Below are positions 32,201 to 43,814 of a stretch of DNA of 64,000 nt, piece after piece. The notes under the pieces are model-generated. The model saw only the letters and a list, made by a program, of their open reading frames with translations. It did not search any database and was not told the DNA's origin. The position numbers and the translations under genes were made by a program. Each line of letters starts with the position of its first letter. Position 1 is the stretch's first letter. Location: positions 76,902,097 through 76,966,096 of the forward strand of contig NC_071392.1 in assembly GCF_022682495.2 (NCBI RefSeq). Reading direction: 5' to 3'. The stretch is from Desmodus rotundus (lineage: Eukaryota > Chordata > Mammalia > Chiroptera > Phyllostomidae).

Positions 32201-32394
32201 ACAGTGGTTTGTTTTCAAGTTTCAAGCCTCGATGGTCAATTTCATTGCTGATCAGGGTTGCTATGATTATCTGACTCTTCCCAGCTCTGTCTCTACAATG
32301 TCAAAGTTTCCACCTTATAAATTCATTCATTTGACTGATATGATACAATTCCTTAGAGTGAAAAATTTTAGAAACAGTTCTTCAAAATGCCTCA

Positions 32395-32540
32395 TCTGCC
32401 ATTTGCTATGTGACTTTTCATTCCTCATCTAAAACATGGGTATGGTAATATCTACCTCATTAGATTATGGGACGATTCAATAAGATAAATTGTATCCATG
32501 TTTAGTGAACATTTGATAAACAATAATTGCTATCATCAGC
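32395..32540 (+). repeat. MIR
   Basis: TGCTATGTGACTTTTCATTC, AACATGGGTATGGTAATATC, TACCTCATTAGATTATGG. Confidence 0.7.
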
Positions 32541-32544
32541 TATG

Positions 32545-33460
32545 GCTGTCATCATCCTCATTATTATCAATAACATCAACATTATTATTTATTTCCTGTT
32601 GGCCATTTTTTAAAGGCAAAAACTTGAAGAATGGACAATACATTATCCAAGGAGCTAGTGACTGATCAGTTGGTCTGCCAGGAGGGAGCAGAGAGGTAGT
32701 AAAGCAAGGGAACGGAAGCGGAGATACTGAAAAGAGAGTTGGGGGACTCCAAAGACAACTTAGAGCAGAGTTTTACTCTAAACCAGTTGGGATAAGTTTA
32801 CAGAATAGTTCATTGGCAGTCCAGTGCTCTTATATGAGATCCTGTCATCTTTATCAGTTTCCAGGGGGGCTGTTAGGGAATGAGGAAGGGCCCTTGTGTC
32901 CAGGAAGGCTGTGGACACAGATCATCTGTTCCTGCCCAAGGACTCCCAGGCACCAAGGCCACCTGCCCGTCCATGCCGCAGTGGTGGAAGTGGGCAAACA
33001 GCCCTGTGCAAACACTTCTGTTTACTGTGCCTGGAAATAGGCTTTTTGCCATGGAAAAATTTCTCATTGTACCCATAGGTACAGGACACATATTGCACAA
33101 TGGAAAAGCAGTCTTTTTAAGACGCCTTGCTAACCTGTGTACATGCTGTGCTTCAAGCCTAGGGCTGTGTGCCATTTCCGAGGAGTCATTCCTTTTTCTC
33201 CCGGGTAAGGCCTAAAGGTGGCCTTTCTTCTAGAATCCATCCCTCATCACGATACCTGAAGTCTTATTGTTTTGTGCTACTGGCTTCTCCCTCAGGTTCC
33301 TGTACCCTTTTCTTCCCATTATTTTGTTTCTCACTTTTCCTTGTTGTGAAAGAACTTAAGCACGAGGTAAAATATAAAATGGTGCAAAGGGCATTTAGGG
33401 AAAGGTACATCTCACTCCCGATCCAATCCCAGTGCCTCTGGATCCCAGAAGTAACCAGTG
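32545..33460. other. Unique DNA, partly GC-rich
   Basis: 32860-33220 is GC-richer and has overlapping open frames of about 100 codons on both strands; none has a homolog that I recognise and no good donor follows. Left as unassigned. Confidence 0.4.
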
Positions 33461-33464
33461 TTCA

Positions 33465-33790
33465 CTCAGGAAACAGTGGGGTGCCTCCCCTGTGACAGGC
33501 ACTGTCCTAGGTGTGCAGGGTTGCATAGCAAACAGACAGATAAGATCCCCGCCTTCTGGTTGGAGCTGGTGGGTCACAAACAAGATACATCAGCAAATGA
33601 CCATCTGGTATATTAAAAAATGATAAATGCTACCAACAGAAATAAACAAGAAAGGAGTAGGGTGGGGTAGAATAATCAGAGTGGCTGAGGCAGTAACTGA
33701 ACAATGTACTGAAGGAAGATAAGAGAGGAGCTATCATGGGAAAAGAATGTTCTAGAAAGAGGGAAAGCATGTTCAAGCAAGGTTAGCATG
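33465..33790 (-). repeat. L2, antisense
   Basis: GACAGGCACTGTCCTAGGTG, GCAAACAGACAGATAAGATC and GAATGTTCTAGAAAGAGGG follow the reversed L2 3' UTR. Confidence 0.7.
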
Positions 33791-33824
33791 CGGGTTACAC
33801 AGGGTTATAATTATTGATTTATTT

Positions 33825-34080
33825 TTATTTAGAAAACACTTATAAAGTATCTACTATAGGCCGAGCATTCTTCTGAGCACTTTCTATTGTATGTGTTAAC
33901 TTTCCTAATCCTGGCAATCAGCCCACGCACTGCTATCATCCCCATAGTAAAGGGAAACGGAGGCACAGAAGAGTTAGGCAATTGTTTAAAGTCACAAAAC
34001 TAGTGAGTAGTGAGACCTGGACGTGAACGCAGGCTGTCTGGCTGCGTCCAGCCCACCCCTTAACTGCTGGGCTCCACTGT
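33825..34080 (-). repeat. MIR, nearly complete
   Basis: TAAAGTATCTACTATAGGCC, GCACTGCTATCATCCCCATA, GAGGCACAGAAGAGTTAGGC and a CCCCTTAACTGCTGG end. Confidence 0.85.
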
Positions 34081-34084
34081 CACA

Positions 34085-34485
34085 CGGTAGGTAGGGGCCA
34101 CCGGAGCAGTGTGGGGCCACCCCGGGGTGAGATGGGCATGCTGCCAGACAGGTACAAAGGAATGGCAGGGACGTTCTTTCAGAAAATTCTGGCACATTTA
34201 CATGCATTTATGTTTATGGATATGTGTGTATGTATGTGCGTCCTTGAGGTTTGTGCCCTCTTAGTGGTTAATATGTAGTTTACATTCAATGTAAAACCAT
34301 TTTCACTTATGGGAAGGAAAGGCCTGATTTGTGTACACTTTAGTTAAAGATGATATGCTATCAAGTAATATTTTGGGCCCGGGTGATCTATTTTTAAAGT
34401 CTTACAAATGATTCCCTATCCTGGGGCTCTGGCAATACTTGTGTATCTGACTGTGCTTCCCTACAACAACAAATCAATATTTTAT
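34085..34485. other. No gene or repeat recognised
   Basis: About 400 bp unassigned. Confidence 0.4.
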
Positions 34486-34486
34486 A

Positions 34487-34700
34487 ATTTAATTTTATTT
34501 TATTATTGTTTTTAATGCTCACCTGAGGATATGTTCACCGGCTTTAGGGAGAGTGAGAGAAACATCAATGTGACAGAAACATTGATCGGTTGCCTCCCAA
34601 ACTCATTGATTGGTTGCCTCTTGCTGCGACTGGGAATTGAATCTGCAACCTTTTGGTGTATGGGACAACACTTCAACCAACTGAGCAACCCAGCCAGGGC
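34487..34700 (-). mobile_element. Ves SINE, minus strand (CTCACCTGAGG tail type)
   Basis: AATGCTCACCTGAGGATATG, GAGAGAAACATCAATGTGAC, GACTGGGAATTGAATCTGC, CAACTGAGCAACCCAGCCAG. This tail type differs from the AAATAAATAAAATCTTT type of several other copies. Confidence 0.9.
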
Positions 34701-34730
34701 ATAGATCAACTTTTTAAAAGAACAACTCAG

Positions 34731-34919
34731 CCCTGGCTGGGTAGCGCAGTTGGTTAGAGCTTCATCCTGATACACCAAGGTTGCATGTTCGATCCCCATT
34801 CAGGGCGCATAGAAGAATCAACTGATGAATGCATAAATAAGTGGAGCAACAATTGGATGTTTCTCTCTATCTCTCTCTCCTTTCCTCTCTGTCTCTAAAA
34901 TCATTAAATAAAAATAAAC
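34731..34919 (+). mobile_element. Ves SINE, plus strand
   Basis: CCCTGGCTGGGTAGCGCAG, GGTTGCATGTTCGATCCCC, GAATCAACTGATGAATGC, pyrimidine run and AAATAAAAATAAAC tail. Exact target duplication ACAACTCAG at 34722-34730 and 34920-34928. Confidence 0.92.
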
Positions 34920-34924
34920 ACAAC

Positions 34925-35455
34925 TCAGTAGTTTTTAGTATATTCACAATATTATACTATCATCATCATTATCTAATCCCAGAGCATTTCCATCACCTCA
35001 GAACAAAACATTCCTGTCAGCAAATACTCTCAACTGTCTCCTCCACCCAGTGCCTGGAAACACAATCTATCTCCTGTCACTATGGATTTTCCCATTGTGG
35101 ACACTTCATATAAACAGAATCGTGCAACGTGTGGCCTTTTGTGACTGGCTTCTTTCACTCAGCATAGTGTTTTCAAGCTTTATCCATGGTTGTAGTACGT
35201 ACCAGCCCTTCGTTTCTTTCTGTGTCTGAATGACATTCCATTGTGTAGATATTGCACATTTGTTTATCCAGCCACCAGCGGGCAGACATTTGTGTTGTTT
35301 CTACTTCTTGGCTGTTGTAGATAATGCTGCTGGGTTCATTCATGTACATGTTTTTCTGTGAGCACATGCTTTACAACTCTTGGGTATACTTAGTGGAATC
35401 GCTGGGTCATATGGTTAACTGTGTTTAACTTATCAAATCAACTTTTGAGCACAAT
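34925..35455 (-). repeat. Old L1 ORF2 end and 3' UTR, antisense
   Basis: TTTAGTATATTCACAATATT, GACACTTCATATAAACAGAA, CTGGCTTCTTTCACTCAGCA, GACATTCCATTGTGTAGATA and GGAATCGCTGGGTCATATGG. The plus-strand SINE sits at its left end. Confidence 0.85.
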
Positions 35456-35459
35456 GTAT

Positions 35460-36220
35460 TGTGTAGCATCTTGCTGCTTATGAGGCAAAAAACATAGGAG
35501 CAGGCGGTTGCCACGGCAAATGCCCTATCCTGTTCTATTTGTATGAGATGGTGGCAGATTAGTGGCAGTCCCTGCTTCTTGGGGTTTAATGTGTCATTGG
35601 CACTCCAGGGATACAGTCTCCATGAAGACCTCACTTTTTAGGGCCCCTGCCACAGGATACATGGAGTGTGACCATGAGGAAGTCACCCTTGAAATAACTG
35701 GAGGGCTCAGGCTTAAACAGCCCAGTTTCTCCCAGTGTACCTAGGAACCATAGCTAGAGCCATTCTGGAGAAGAGAGGGCTTTGAGAAGATCGTGCAGCT
35801 CTCTAAGAATAATGTTAATGATGATAATACAATGCCCAACTTTGCAGGGTTCACTACATGCCCAGTAGGATGAGTGGCTTAACGCTTTACAGCCTTTTTC
35901 TACACCTGCACTCTCCAATATGGTAGCCGCTGGCCATGTGTGCTTGACATGTGGTTAGTTTGACTTGACATAAAACATCTGTGTAAAATACACATTAGAT
36001 TTCAAAGATGTAGTGCCAAGAAGAGAATGTAAAATATCTCACTAATATTTTTACATGTTGAAATGATATTTTGAATGTCAGGTTATGTAAAATATATTAC
36101 TAAAATTAATTTCACCTGTTTCTCTTTACCTTTCTTAATGGGGCTGCTAGGAAATTTTTAATTACATATGTGATTCACATTTGCAACTTGCATTATATAT
36201 CTCTATTGGATAACACTTGT
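35460..36220. other. No gene or repeat recognised
   Basis: About 760 bp unassigned. Confidence 0.4.
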
Positions 36221-36224
36221 TCTA

Positions 36225-36400
36225 GACTATTCTTCACAGTAATTTGATCAGCTGAACGGTATTATCCTTCCCACATTATGAGTGAGGAAATTGAGGCTTA
36301 GAGAGCTTAAGTAAATTGCCTGTGATCATACATCTGTGGCTTAAGAACAAATCTGTCTGTCTCCAAGCCTGAATTCTTACCCATTACCCTGTGCTGTCTT
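36225..36400 (-). repeat. MIR
   Basis: GTATTATCCTTCCCACATTA, GAGGAAATTGAGGCTTAGAG, TTGCCTGTGATCATACATC. Confidence 0.75.
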
Positions 36401-36404
36401 CCCA

Positions 36405-36952
36405 TAGTCGAGAAATACAACCCATGTGACAGAGAAATGGTTATGATCATTAGCTGTGGCTAAGAGCAGTTTCACATGTCCACTGCAGAGGACAAGAAAA
36501 ATTGTCCACGTCGTTCTGTGAGGTAGAACTTAGGTCGTATTGGGAAAAATTGCCTGTGGGAAAGTTTCTTAAATACTAAATCTTTGTAATGGTTTGGGGC
36601 TTACTTGCCAAGGATAGAATTTTGATGAAACTACTTGAGAGGTTTCTTTCATTTCTATGACCCCCTATTACAGTTCACGTCAGAGTCACAGGTCAGTCGC
36701 TACTGCAACACTCAGAGTGAGACATAGTACAGTGAGAAGAAGTAGAGCTTCCGTTTTGTCCTTTTTTCCCTGTAAAATGTAAAACTTTAATTTCATCCCA
36801 TTTTACTTGAATTTGCGAGAACCTCAATGGGTCATTCTTCATAGCAATGCTGCCCCCATCTAAGTTGTAATGGAGAGAAGGCAAGACTCTATAGGACAGA
36901 AAGAGTCTTTCCATTTCCTTTCTTCCTCACTACCAGAAATCATTTTCCAGGA
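36405..36952. other. No gene or repeat recognised
   Basis: About 550 bp of unique DNA up to the mariner. Confidence 0.45.
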
Positions 36953-36954
36953 TA

Positions 36955-37625
36955 TGAAGTCTGTCCAGAAAAATTCCAGCCATTACTAATATAATGAGAA
37001 CAGTTTGCGCGACGTTGAGGTAACCTGGCAGCCAAGGAGAGTGGACTGGAATGCACATGCATGAACAATGATGACTTCACTGTACTAGTTAGTGGGGGCA
37101 GTAGATACCCTTGAGAGAACTTGTGTACTGTGTGGCTGTTGCATTCAAAATGAATGAGCAACGAATCTGCATCAAATTTTGTATAAAGCTTGAACATTCC
37201 TCCGCAGAAACTATTTGGATGATTCAGAAGGCGCAGCTCTGGGCAACTGGTGATTGGCGGCTTCGTCAACACAATGCACCAGCTTTTGCATCACGTCTCC
37301 TGCAGAATTTTTTGGTGAAACATCAAATCACCCAGATGACCCAGCCCCGCTACGGCCCAGATTTGGCGCCCTGCGACTTCTGGCTTTTCCCAAAACGAAA
37401 TCACCTTTGAAAGGGAAGAGATTTCAGACAGTCAATGAGATTCAAGGAAATGGTGCAGCAGTTGATGGCAATTGGGAGAACTGTGTGAGGTACCAAGGTG
37501 CCTACTTCAAAGGGGACTGAGGCATCATTGTCCTATGTACAGTGTTTCTTGTGTCTTTTATCTTCGTCAATAAATGTCTCTATTTTTCATAGTACGTGGC
37601 TGGATACTTTTTGGACAGACCTCAG
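36955..37625 (+). mobile_element. Internally deleted mariner (Tc1/mariner, DD34D group)
   Basis: Bounded by TA dinucleotides (36953-36954 and 37626-37627). Terminal inverted repeats of about 28 bp: left TGAAGTCTGTCCAGAAAAAT, right (reverse complement) TGAGGTCTGTCCAAAAAGTA, both continuing into CCAGCCA. Total 671 bp versus about 1.3 kb for an autonomous mariner. Confidence 0.92.
37150..37520 (+). pseudogene. Mariner transposase remnant
   Basis: Mariner transposase cuts and pastes the element using a DDD triad. The N-terminus (MNEQRICIKFCIKLEHSSAE) is the start of the HTH DNA-binding domain; after IQKA the sequence jumps straight to LWATGDWRLRQHNAPAF, so about 600 bp including the first catalytic Asp are lost. 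The second Asp is replaced by His (QHNAPA where HDNAPA is usual). The third Asp is present (PDLAPCDFWLFPK), with 34 residues between the two positions. After KRNHL a frameshift moves the C-terminus to another frame (GKRFQTVNEIQ onward to about 37520). It cannot be active, but could have been moved by a full-length relative. Confidence 0.88.
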
Positions 37626-37629
37626 TATA

Positions 37630-38400
37630 TGTCTTAATGCAGTCATGCCCTCCTTTTCCTAAGGCATGAGTGTCAGCCATCACTCACAGAGAACTCTCGT
37701 GTGTCCATATTAATGCTATTACCGTATTTTAGACACTGTAACTTAATTTTATGTTCATTTTACATACACTTATGCATAACACATATCATGGGTATAATTT
37801 AATTTCAAATACCAAAGGAGAAGCCCAGTTTAGAAGAGTAGTATTTTCAGCTATTTTTCCAAATGGGGAGAATTGGTATATTCAGAAATTATGCCTCAGG
37901 GTCTCATCCCAAATATTTAAACCCTCTCGTATTCTTAGAAGCTAGAAATGCTGCTGACAGCTGTTAAGCAAAATCACAACTTTGTTTCTGTTTTCTTCCC
38001 CCCAGACTCCAAATTTACAAACTACCAAGAAATATGGCAATTTGACTCCTAAAAGATTAAGTGCAGCTCAAAAACCAAACTGTAGGAAGCCAAAATTCTC
38101 TAGATGTGTATGTACTGTGTTTTTTTAATTTTTATTTTTAAATTCAGAGTCAAAATTTTAGTCCCCCTAAATTAGTTTTACTTTGGTTTAAAGAGCTACA
38201 TGGAAAATAAATTTCAGCATTTGTTTTCTGCTTAGTCATCCTTCCTTAATATTCCCTAGTGGTTTCAAATATACTTCAGATAAGATAATAATGAACCATA
38301 GAGTCAGAAAGATAGAATGGGATTGGGAAGGGTCGATGGAGTTGGGATTCAGATGACCTGAACTCTAATTGTATTTCAACAACAAATTAGTAACAAGGTC
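37630..38400. other. No gene or repeat recognised
   Basis: About 770 bp, AT-rich. Confidence 0.4.
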
Positions 38401-38404
38401 TTGG

Positions 38405-39240
38405 GGAATTTAAGTACCACAAACATTTACTGGACGCCTATTATGTTCACGGCATTGTCATAAATGATACAGGATAAGATGTGGATCCTTCAGGCACTTT
38501 TCACTTAGAAGGAAAGAAAGCATATTCACAAAATTACAGTATAATATGGCACAGAGTGTATGAGTAATGGAATAGAACTTATGGGAACACAGAAGGAAAT
38601 GAGCATAATTCCAGCAGGGGAGATTGGGCATGACTTCGTGCAGAAGGTGCTATGTGGGATGGTCCTGGAAGTATGGGGAGGATTTCTGGAAGTATGGGGA
38701 GGGGCTAGAAGGAAGGATACAGGGAAGGGGAGGCAATGTAAGCAAAGGTGAATGGGGAGAAAGTGCAGAGCTAGTTTAGGAAACTTGTTAGACCGGAAGG
38801 CACAGTTAATTCTGAATAAAACTAGGAGATAAGTTTTGACCCCCAGATTACAATCACATTGTGGTAGAGCTTGAATTTCATTCTGAGGAATTTGGACCTT
38901 ATTGGTGGAAGGGAGGCAGCCACGTTAAAGAGCAGGCTGATCAGCTTTTTTTTTATGGTTGCTGACAGCTCTGAGTGGTGAGCAGAAAGACGGAAGTTTG
39001 GAAGATCAGCTGGAAAATGTTATGGTAGGGTTCTGGCAATGGGAATGGATAGAGAAAGCAGATACAGGGGACATTTTGGAGGAAGAATTAACAGGGCCTG
39101 GTGACAACTGGTTTTAAGATGCAGAAGATGACTGAGGTTTCGAGCATTGATGAGTCAGACACTAGAGCTGCTGAGAATGTAGAAGGTTTGTCAGGGGAGA
39201 TGCTGAGTTTGGTTTGGGGCACATTGGCCTATTCTGAGCA
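38405..39240 (-). repeat. L2 LINE, about 840 bp, antisense
   Basis: Reversed L2 from its 3' end (ACAAACATTTACTGGACGCC, GTCATAAATGATACAGGATA) through GACTTCGTGCAGAAGG and GAATTTGGACCTTATTGGTG to the ORF2 part (ATGCTGAGTTTGGTTTGG near 39200). Confidence 0.7.
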
Positions 39241-39244
39241 CATC

Positions 39245-39755
39245 AGCCAGTCACAGGAAACACAGGTCAGTTTCTAACTCCCCCCTCTCCAAAACCCTTG
39301 AATGCCTTCCCATCCTACTCCAAATAAAAGGAAAACCCTTGCAGCGGCCGATAAAGCCTTGCACATCCTGGCTGCCCTCCTTCCCTTTGACCTCATCTCC
39401 TTCCTTGTCTCCTTCTTAATGCCCAGGAGCCACACTGGTCTGCTTGCCGTTCCTCCAAGACCACTCACCATGAATCTGCCTTTGTCCTTTTCTTGGTGTT
39501 TTCTCTCTGCCAGAAGCCCTCTTTCTTTAGACAGTTTTCATCTCTTACTCCCTTACTCCCATCAGATCTTACTCAAATGACACTGTTTTAGAAAGGTCTT
39601 TCACGATCATCCTGTATAAAGTGGCAGCCACCAACATGCCAGCCCCACCACTGTTCCCTCTCCCCACTTTGCTGTTCGTCATTGTGCTTATCACTGTCTG
39701 ACATACTATGTATTTACTTGCTTATTATCACGGCCCAGCAACTGAACCTGTAAAA
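39245..39755 (+). repeat. L2 3' part, sense
   Basis: CCCTTGAATGCCTTCCCATC, GCACATCCTGGCTGCCCTCC, CAGATCTTACTCAAATGACA, GTGCTTATCACTGTCTGACA. It is in opposite orientation to the L2 on its left. Confidence 0.85.
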
Positions 39756-39769
39756 AACTATTAATAAGG

Positions 39770-40620
39770 TAATAATCCAATGTTTTCAAGGGTGCAACGA
39801 GGTTTGTTCCTCTCGCACACCATTATTGGGACTGTACATTGATATAATGCCTTGGGAAAGCCATTTGGCAGTGAACACAAAGAGCCATAAAATGTTGATG
39901 TCCTGGAACAGTTAATGTTTTGAAAATTCTGAAAATCAATTCTGAGAAGATAATCTAAAATATGGAAAAGAAGATATGCAGAAAAATGTATATTGATATA
40001 ATATTTATAATATTAAGAAGAAAGATTTTAAACATCTAACAGTATAAAGAGATAGTTAAATTAAGTAAATTACTGTTCATTTACTTAATGATATGTTATT
40101 CACTGTTATAAGGATAGCTATGAAAACCTAGGAAGCAACAGGGAAAATGCTTATGAGACAATGTTACATTTAAAAGCACAGGATCCACAATTGTATACAG
40201 TATAATTGCCATTATCTTTAAATATACACATGAAAAAGATGAGAAGGAAAGTAACCCAAATGCTGATATTATTTTTTTTAAGATTTTATTTATTTATTTT
40301 TAAAGAGCAGAGAAGGGAGGGGGAAAGAGGGGGAGAAAACATCAATGTGTGGTTGCCTCTTGAGTGTCCCCCGCTGGGGACCTGGCCTGCAACCCAGGCA
40401 TGTGCCCCGACTGGGAATAGAACCTGTGACCCTCTGGTTCGCAGGCCAGCGTGCAATCCACTGAGCCACACCTGCCAGGGCCAAATGCCAATATTAAATA
40501 CTTTAGGATAATGGGATTATAGGTGGCTTATCCTTTTTCTAAATCTTTTAGATTTTCTATATGTAGGTTACATCCTTTCTGTAATGTGGTTATTTTATTT
40601 TTGAAATAATATATATATTT
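39770..40620 (+). repeat. Old L1M 3' end, split by a Ves SINE
   Basis: ACCATTATTGGGACTGTACA, GGAAAGCCATTTGGCAG, AAATGTATATTGATATAATA and, beyond the SINE, GGTGGCTTATCCTTTTTC. Confidence 0.65.
40272..40480 (-). mobile_element. Ves SINE, minus strand
   Basis: TAAGATTTTATTTATTTATT, ACATCAATGTGTGGTTGCC, GGGGACCTGGCCTGCAACCC, CCACTGAGCCACACCTGCC. Target duplications CCAAATGCTGATATT (40256-40270) and CCAAATGCCAATATT (40481-40495). Confidence 0.95.
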
Positions 40621-40621
40621 T

Positions 40622-41571
40622 AAATAAACTCAAGATGGATAAAATACTTAAATATAAGCCATGACACCATAACAGTCTTAGAAGAAAACATAGGCAGTAC
40701 AATGTCAGATATTCCACGCAGCAATACCTTCACCGATGTGTCTCCTAGGGACAGAGATATAAAGGAAAGAATAAACAAATGGGACTACATCAAATTAAAA
40801 AGCTTCTGCACAGCTAAAGAAAACATCAGCAAAATGAAAAGGGAACCAACTGTATGGGAAAATGTATTTGCCAATGATACCTTGGACAAGGGTTTGATCT
40901 CCAAAATATATAAAAAACTCATACAACTCAGCACCAGGAAGACAATCCAATTACAAAATGGGCAAAAGACCTGAACAGACACTTCTCCAAGGAGGACTGA
41001 CAGAGGACACATAGACTTATGAAAGGGTGCTCAGCATCACTAGCCATCAGAGAGATGCAAATTAAAACCACAGTGAGACACCACTTCTCACCGGTCAGAA
41101 TGGCCATCATTAACAAATCAACAAACAATATGTGCTGGCAAGGAGTGGCGAAAAGGGAACCCTGATGCACTGTTGGTAGGAATGCCTACTAGTGCAGCCA
41201 CTGTGGAACACAGTATGGAATTTCCTCAAAAAACTAAAAATGGAACTGCTTTTTTGATCCAATGATTCTACTGCTGGGATTATACCCTAAGAATCCTGAA
41301 ACACCAATTCAAAAGAACATATGCACCCAATGTTCATAGCAGCGTTATTTATAACAGCCAAGTGCTGGAAACAGCCTAAGTGCCCATCCGTAGATGCATG
41401 GGTCAAACAACTGTGTACATGTACACAATGGAATATTATGCAGCAGAAAGAAAGAAGGAACTCATATCCTTTTCAACAGCATGGATGGAACTGGAGAGTA
41501 TTATGCTGAGTGAAATAATCCAGGAGGTGAAAGACAAATACCATATGATCTCACCTATAATAGGAACCTAA
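40622..41571 (+). pseudogene. L1 ORF2 C-terminal remnant
   Basis: ORF2p is the L1 endonuclease/reverse transcriptase; only the part after the RT is here. Readable pieces: NKWDYIKLKSFCTAKENISK (about 40771) with [16 protein letters not shown] after it; then GVAKREP-type text; then YTMEYYAAERKKEL, SFSTAWMELESIMLSEI and DKYHMISPIIGT, ending at a TAA-type stop at 41569-41571. The frame changes several times, so it is dead. The cysteine-region residues around HxxxC are not preserved clearly. Confidence 0.85.
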
Positions 41572-41797
41572 TGAACAAAACAAAAAAGCAAAATAGAACT
41601 GGAGAAATAAGGAAATAAGGAACAAACTGACAATGATCAGAGAGGAAGGAAGAGAGGGATGATGAGGGAAAGGAGGGGAAGCATGTATACAGGATACATG
41701 GTAATGGACGACAGGGTGGGCATTGACTGAGGGAGGGTGGGCAGGGCAGGGGGGAGCAATGATGGGAAAATTGGGACAACTGTAATTGAACAACAAT
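40622..41797 (+). mobile_element. 5'-truncated L1, youngest-looking L1 in the window
   Basis: ORF2 end plus 3' UTR, with long readable stretches. The 3' UTR is G-rich (GGGTGGGCAGGGCAGGGGGG) and ends AATTGGGACAACTGTAATTG, the same terminal motif as in the HAL1 3' ends, which supports HAL1 and L1 sharing a 3' end here. Confidence 0.92.
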
Positions 41798-41823
41798 AAT
41801 ATGTGTGTGTGTGTGTGTGTATA
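41798..41823. repeat. (TG)n microsatellite at the L1 3' end
   Basis: About eleven TG units following the ACAACAATAATA tail. Confidence 0.95.
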
Positions 41824-41824
41824 A

Positions 41825-42340
41825 ATAATTGAAAGAATCTGCTGCTACAATACAACTCACCCTCTGGACTGCATTGTCGGGTGTCAATGGGAAGTGTGGG
41901 TTTCTAGGCCAATGGAACCTGCGTTTAGGACTGAGGGCCACTGACACCAATGGCTGGCCCTACATCTCATTAGTCCCTCAGTTCTCAGCTCCCCCACCTC
42001 CTCATTCCTGTTCTTCTCCACTTGCCTCTATAATTTTAGGCTGTGTCCTCCTGATTATGATGGTCACGATCATGAAACAACAAAGGTCAAAAGAGCACAG
42101 TTTGCCCTGTGTACCTTGACAATGTTTATGTGTCTGGGATGGAGGATAAGCCCCCTTATCCACGTCTCTCTCCTTCCAGTTTCCCTTGCTTTAGCTACCC
42201 CTCCACACGCTGGTAGACATGTAGGGTTCCCACTTTGCTCTCTTCCACTGGTACTTATCATCATCTGATATATTTTTCTATTTAGCTGTTTATTATCAAG
42301 GGTTAAAAATCGAAGTGGTTAAAACAGAGAAAAGAAACAA
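41825..42340. other. No gene recognised
   Basis: 42170-42300 weakly resembles an L2 3' part (ACTGGTACTTATCATCATC), not enough to call. The rest is unassigned. Confidence 0.4.
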
Positions 42341-42344
42341 CCCA

Positions 42345-42565
42345 ACATCTACTTACTAAGTGCCAGTTAAGCTCTTTATATGTATATTACTTTATTTTAT
42401 CCGTACAAGCCAGCAAACTACGTGATACTCTCACTTTAGGAATGAGGAAACTGAAGCCTAGAGAGGTCAAACAGTTTACCTGAGTCTGACCTAGGAGGTT
42501 CCCAAATTGGAATTTAAACTCATCTTTCTGATTTCAGATCCTATGCCCTTAGCCTGTACATTAAT
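42345..42565 (-). repeat. MIR
   Basis: ACTTACTAAGTGCCAG, ATGAGGAAACTGAAGCCTAG, AACTCATCTTTCTGATTTC. Confidence 0.75.
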
Positions 42566-42569
42566 GAAC

Positions 42570-43295
42570 ACACATTAATTATTAAGGTAGCCTGTTAATT
42601 TATTATATAGACATCATCCAGGCAAAGGAAGCAATTCAATGACCAAATAATTCAACCTGAAACTCTCAGATGCCGACCGTCTTTGTGTCTGAATTAATCA
42701 GTTAATTGCTTTGGGTTTTCTCTGTGTATGTCCACAGTGTCTTAATAACTATTTCAGATCTGAAAATTTAAGGTATTTTCACTAGCTTGGTTACCTGCAG
42801 CTTTCTAAGCCTTTAGTTCTTAACTAAAATAATTTATTTGTTTTGGTTAATGGTCTCAGTTGAAGGATTTAGCTTTTTGGGGACCAACAGCAACTTTTTT
42901 GATAAAATCAAATCCTTAGCTATTAAATATTAAATTAGATTCTTTCAGTGGGTTATGTGGACTTAAGAATTGAGACTATTAATAGAAGACATGTAAAATG
43001 TCAAAAAGAATATAAAATCCAGTTATGACTAATACTATTTCAGAGGACATTTCTAGTGAATAGAGATTTTCCATTTAATAACTCATCTATTTCAAGCAAT
43101 AGTCAGTTTAGTAAAGATTCTAAGCAAATTTGTTGTAATGAGATTGAAGGAATTGAATAGGATTTTCTAAGAAATATCACTCATATTGTTCACCATTATA
43201 ACAGCTCAACAATGGTCCTTCTCGTCGGCCTTCTTTGACTAAAGCCCCATGTGGAAAACCCTTTGAGCTCTTGACACAGACATGAGAAGCCATAA
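42570..43295. other. No gene or repeat recognised
   Basis: About 725 bp, AT-rich unique DNA. Confidence 0.45.
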
Positions 43296-43299
43296 CACG

Positions 43300-43485
43300 A
43301 TCATCCTCATCATAGCTAACACTTTTGAGAACTTACCGAGTCGGACTTTGCTACATACTGCACTTGATCATCTCATTTACTGATCAGAATCCAAGAAAGT
43401 AGGCACTATTGTTATACCCATTTTGGACAGATAAAGAAACCGAGGTATGGAAGTATTAAGTAACTCGTTCAATATAACTTCTCAT
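43300..43485 (-). repeat. MIR
   Basis: TACTGCACTTGATCATCTC, CACTATTGTTATACCCATTT, ACAGATAAAGAAACCGAGG. Confidence 0.75.
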
Positions 43486-43551
43486 ATTGGTTGTTTCGCC
43501 TTATCTGTGATGTGAGAAAATAATATTTTTTTAAAAAGAATGTAAAGTTTG

Positions 43552-43800
43552 CATTGGACCAGGTAGCTAAGTTTGTTGGAGAGTCATCCTGTACACCAAA
43601 AGACTGTGGGTTCGATCCCCAGTCAGGGCACGGCACATACCTAGGTTGTGAGTTCAATTCCCATTTGGGGCACGTGTGGGAGGCAACGGATCAATGTTTC
43701 TCACCTCAATGTCTCTCTCTCTCTCTAAAATAAACAAACATATCTTTGGGTGAGAATATAAATAAGTAAGTAAGTAAGTAAATAAATAAATAAATAGATG
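43552..43800 (+). mobile_element. Ves SINE with tetranucleotide tail
   Basis: CATTGGACCAGGTAGC head, GTGGGTTCGATCCCCAGTC, CTCTCTCTCTCTCTAAAATA, then (AAGT)n/(AAAT)n at 43760-43796. Target duplications GAATGTAAAGTTTG (43538-43551) and GAATGTCAAGTTTG (43801-43814). Confidence 0.92.
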
Positions 43801-43814
43801 GAATGTCAAGTTTG

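Noticed and set aside
32873..33215. Overlapping frames of about 100-111 codons on both strands
   Set aside because: Open on both strands because of GC content; no homolog and no convincing splice donor. Kept only as unique DNA.
41555..41950. 131-codon open frame on the minus strand
   Set aside because: Antisense to an L1 3' UTR and a (TG)n repeat.
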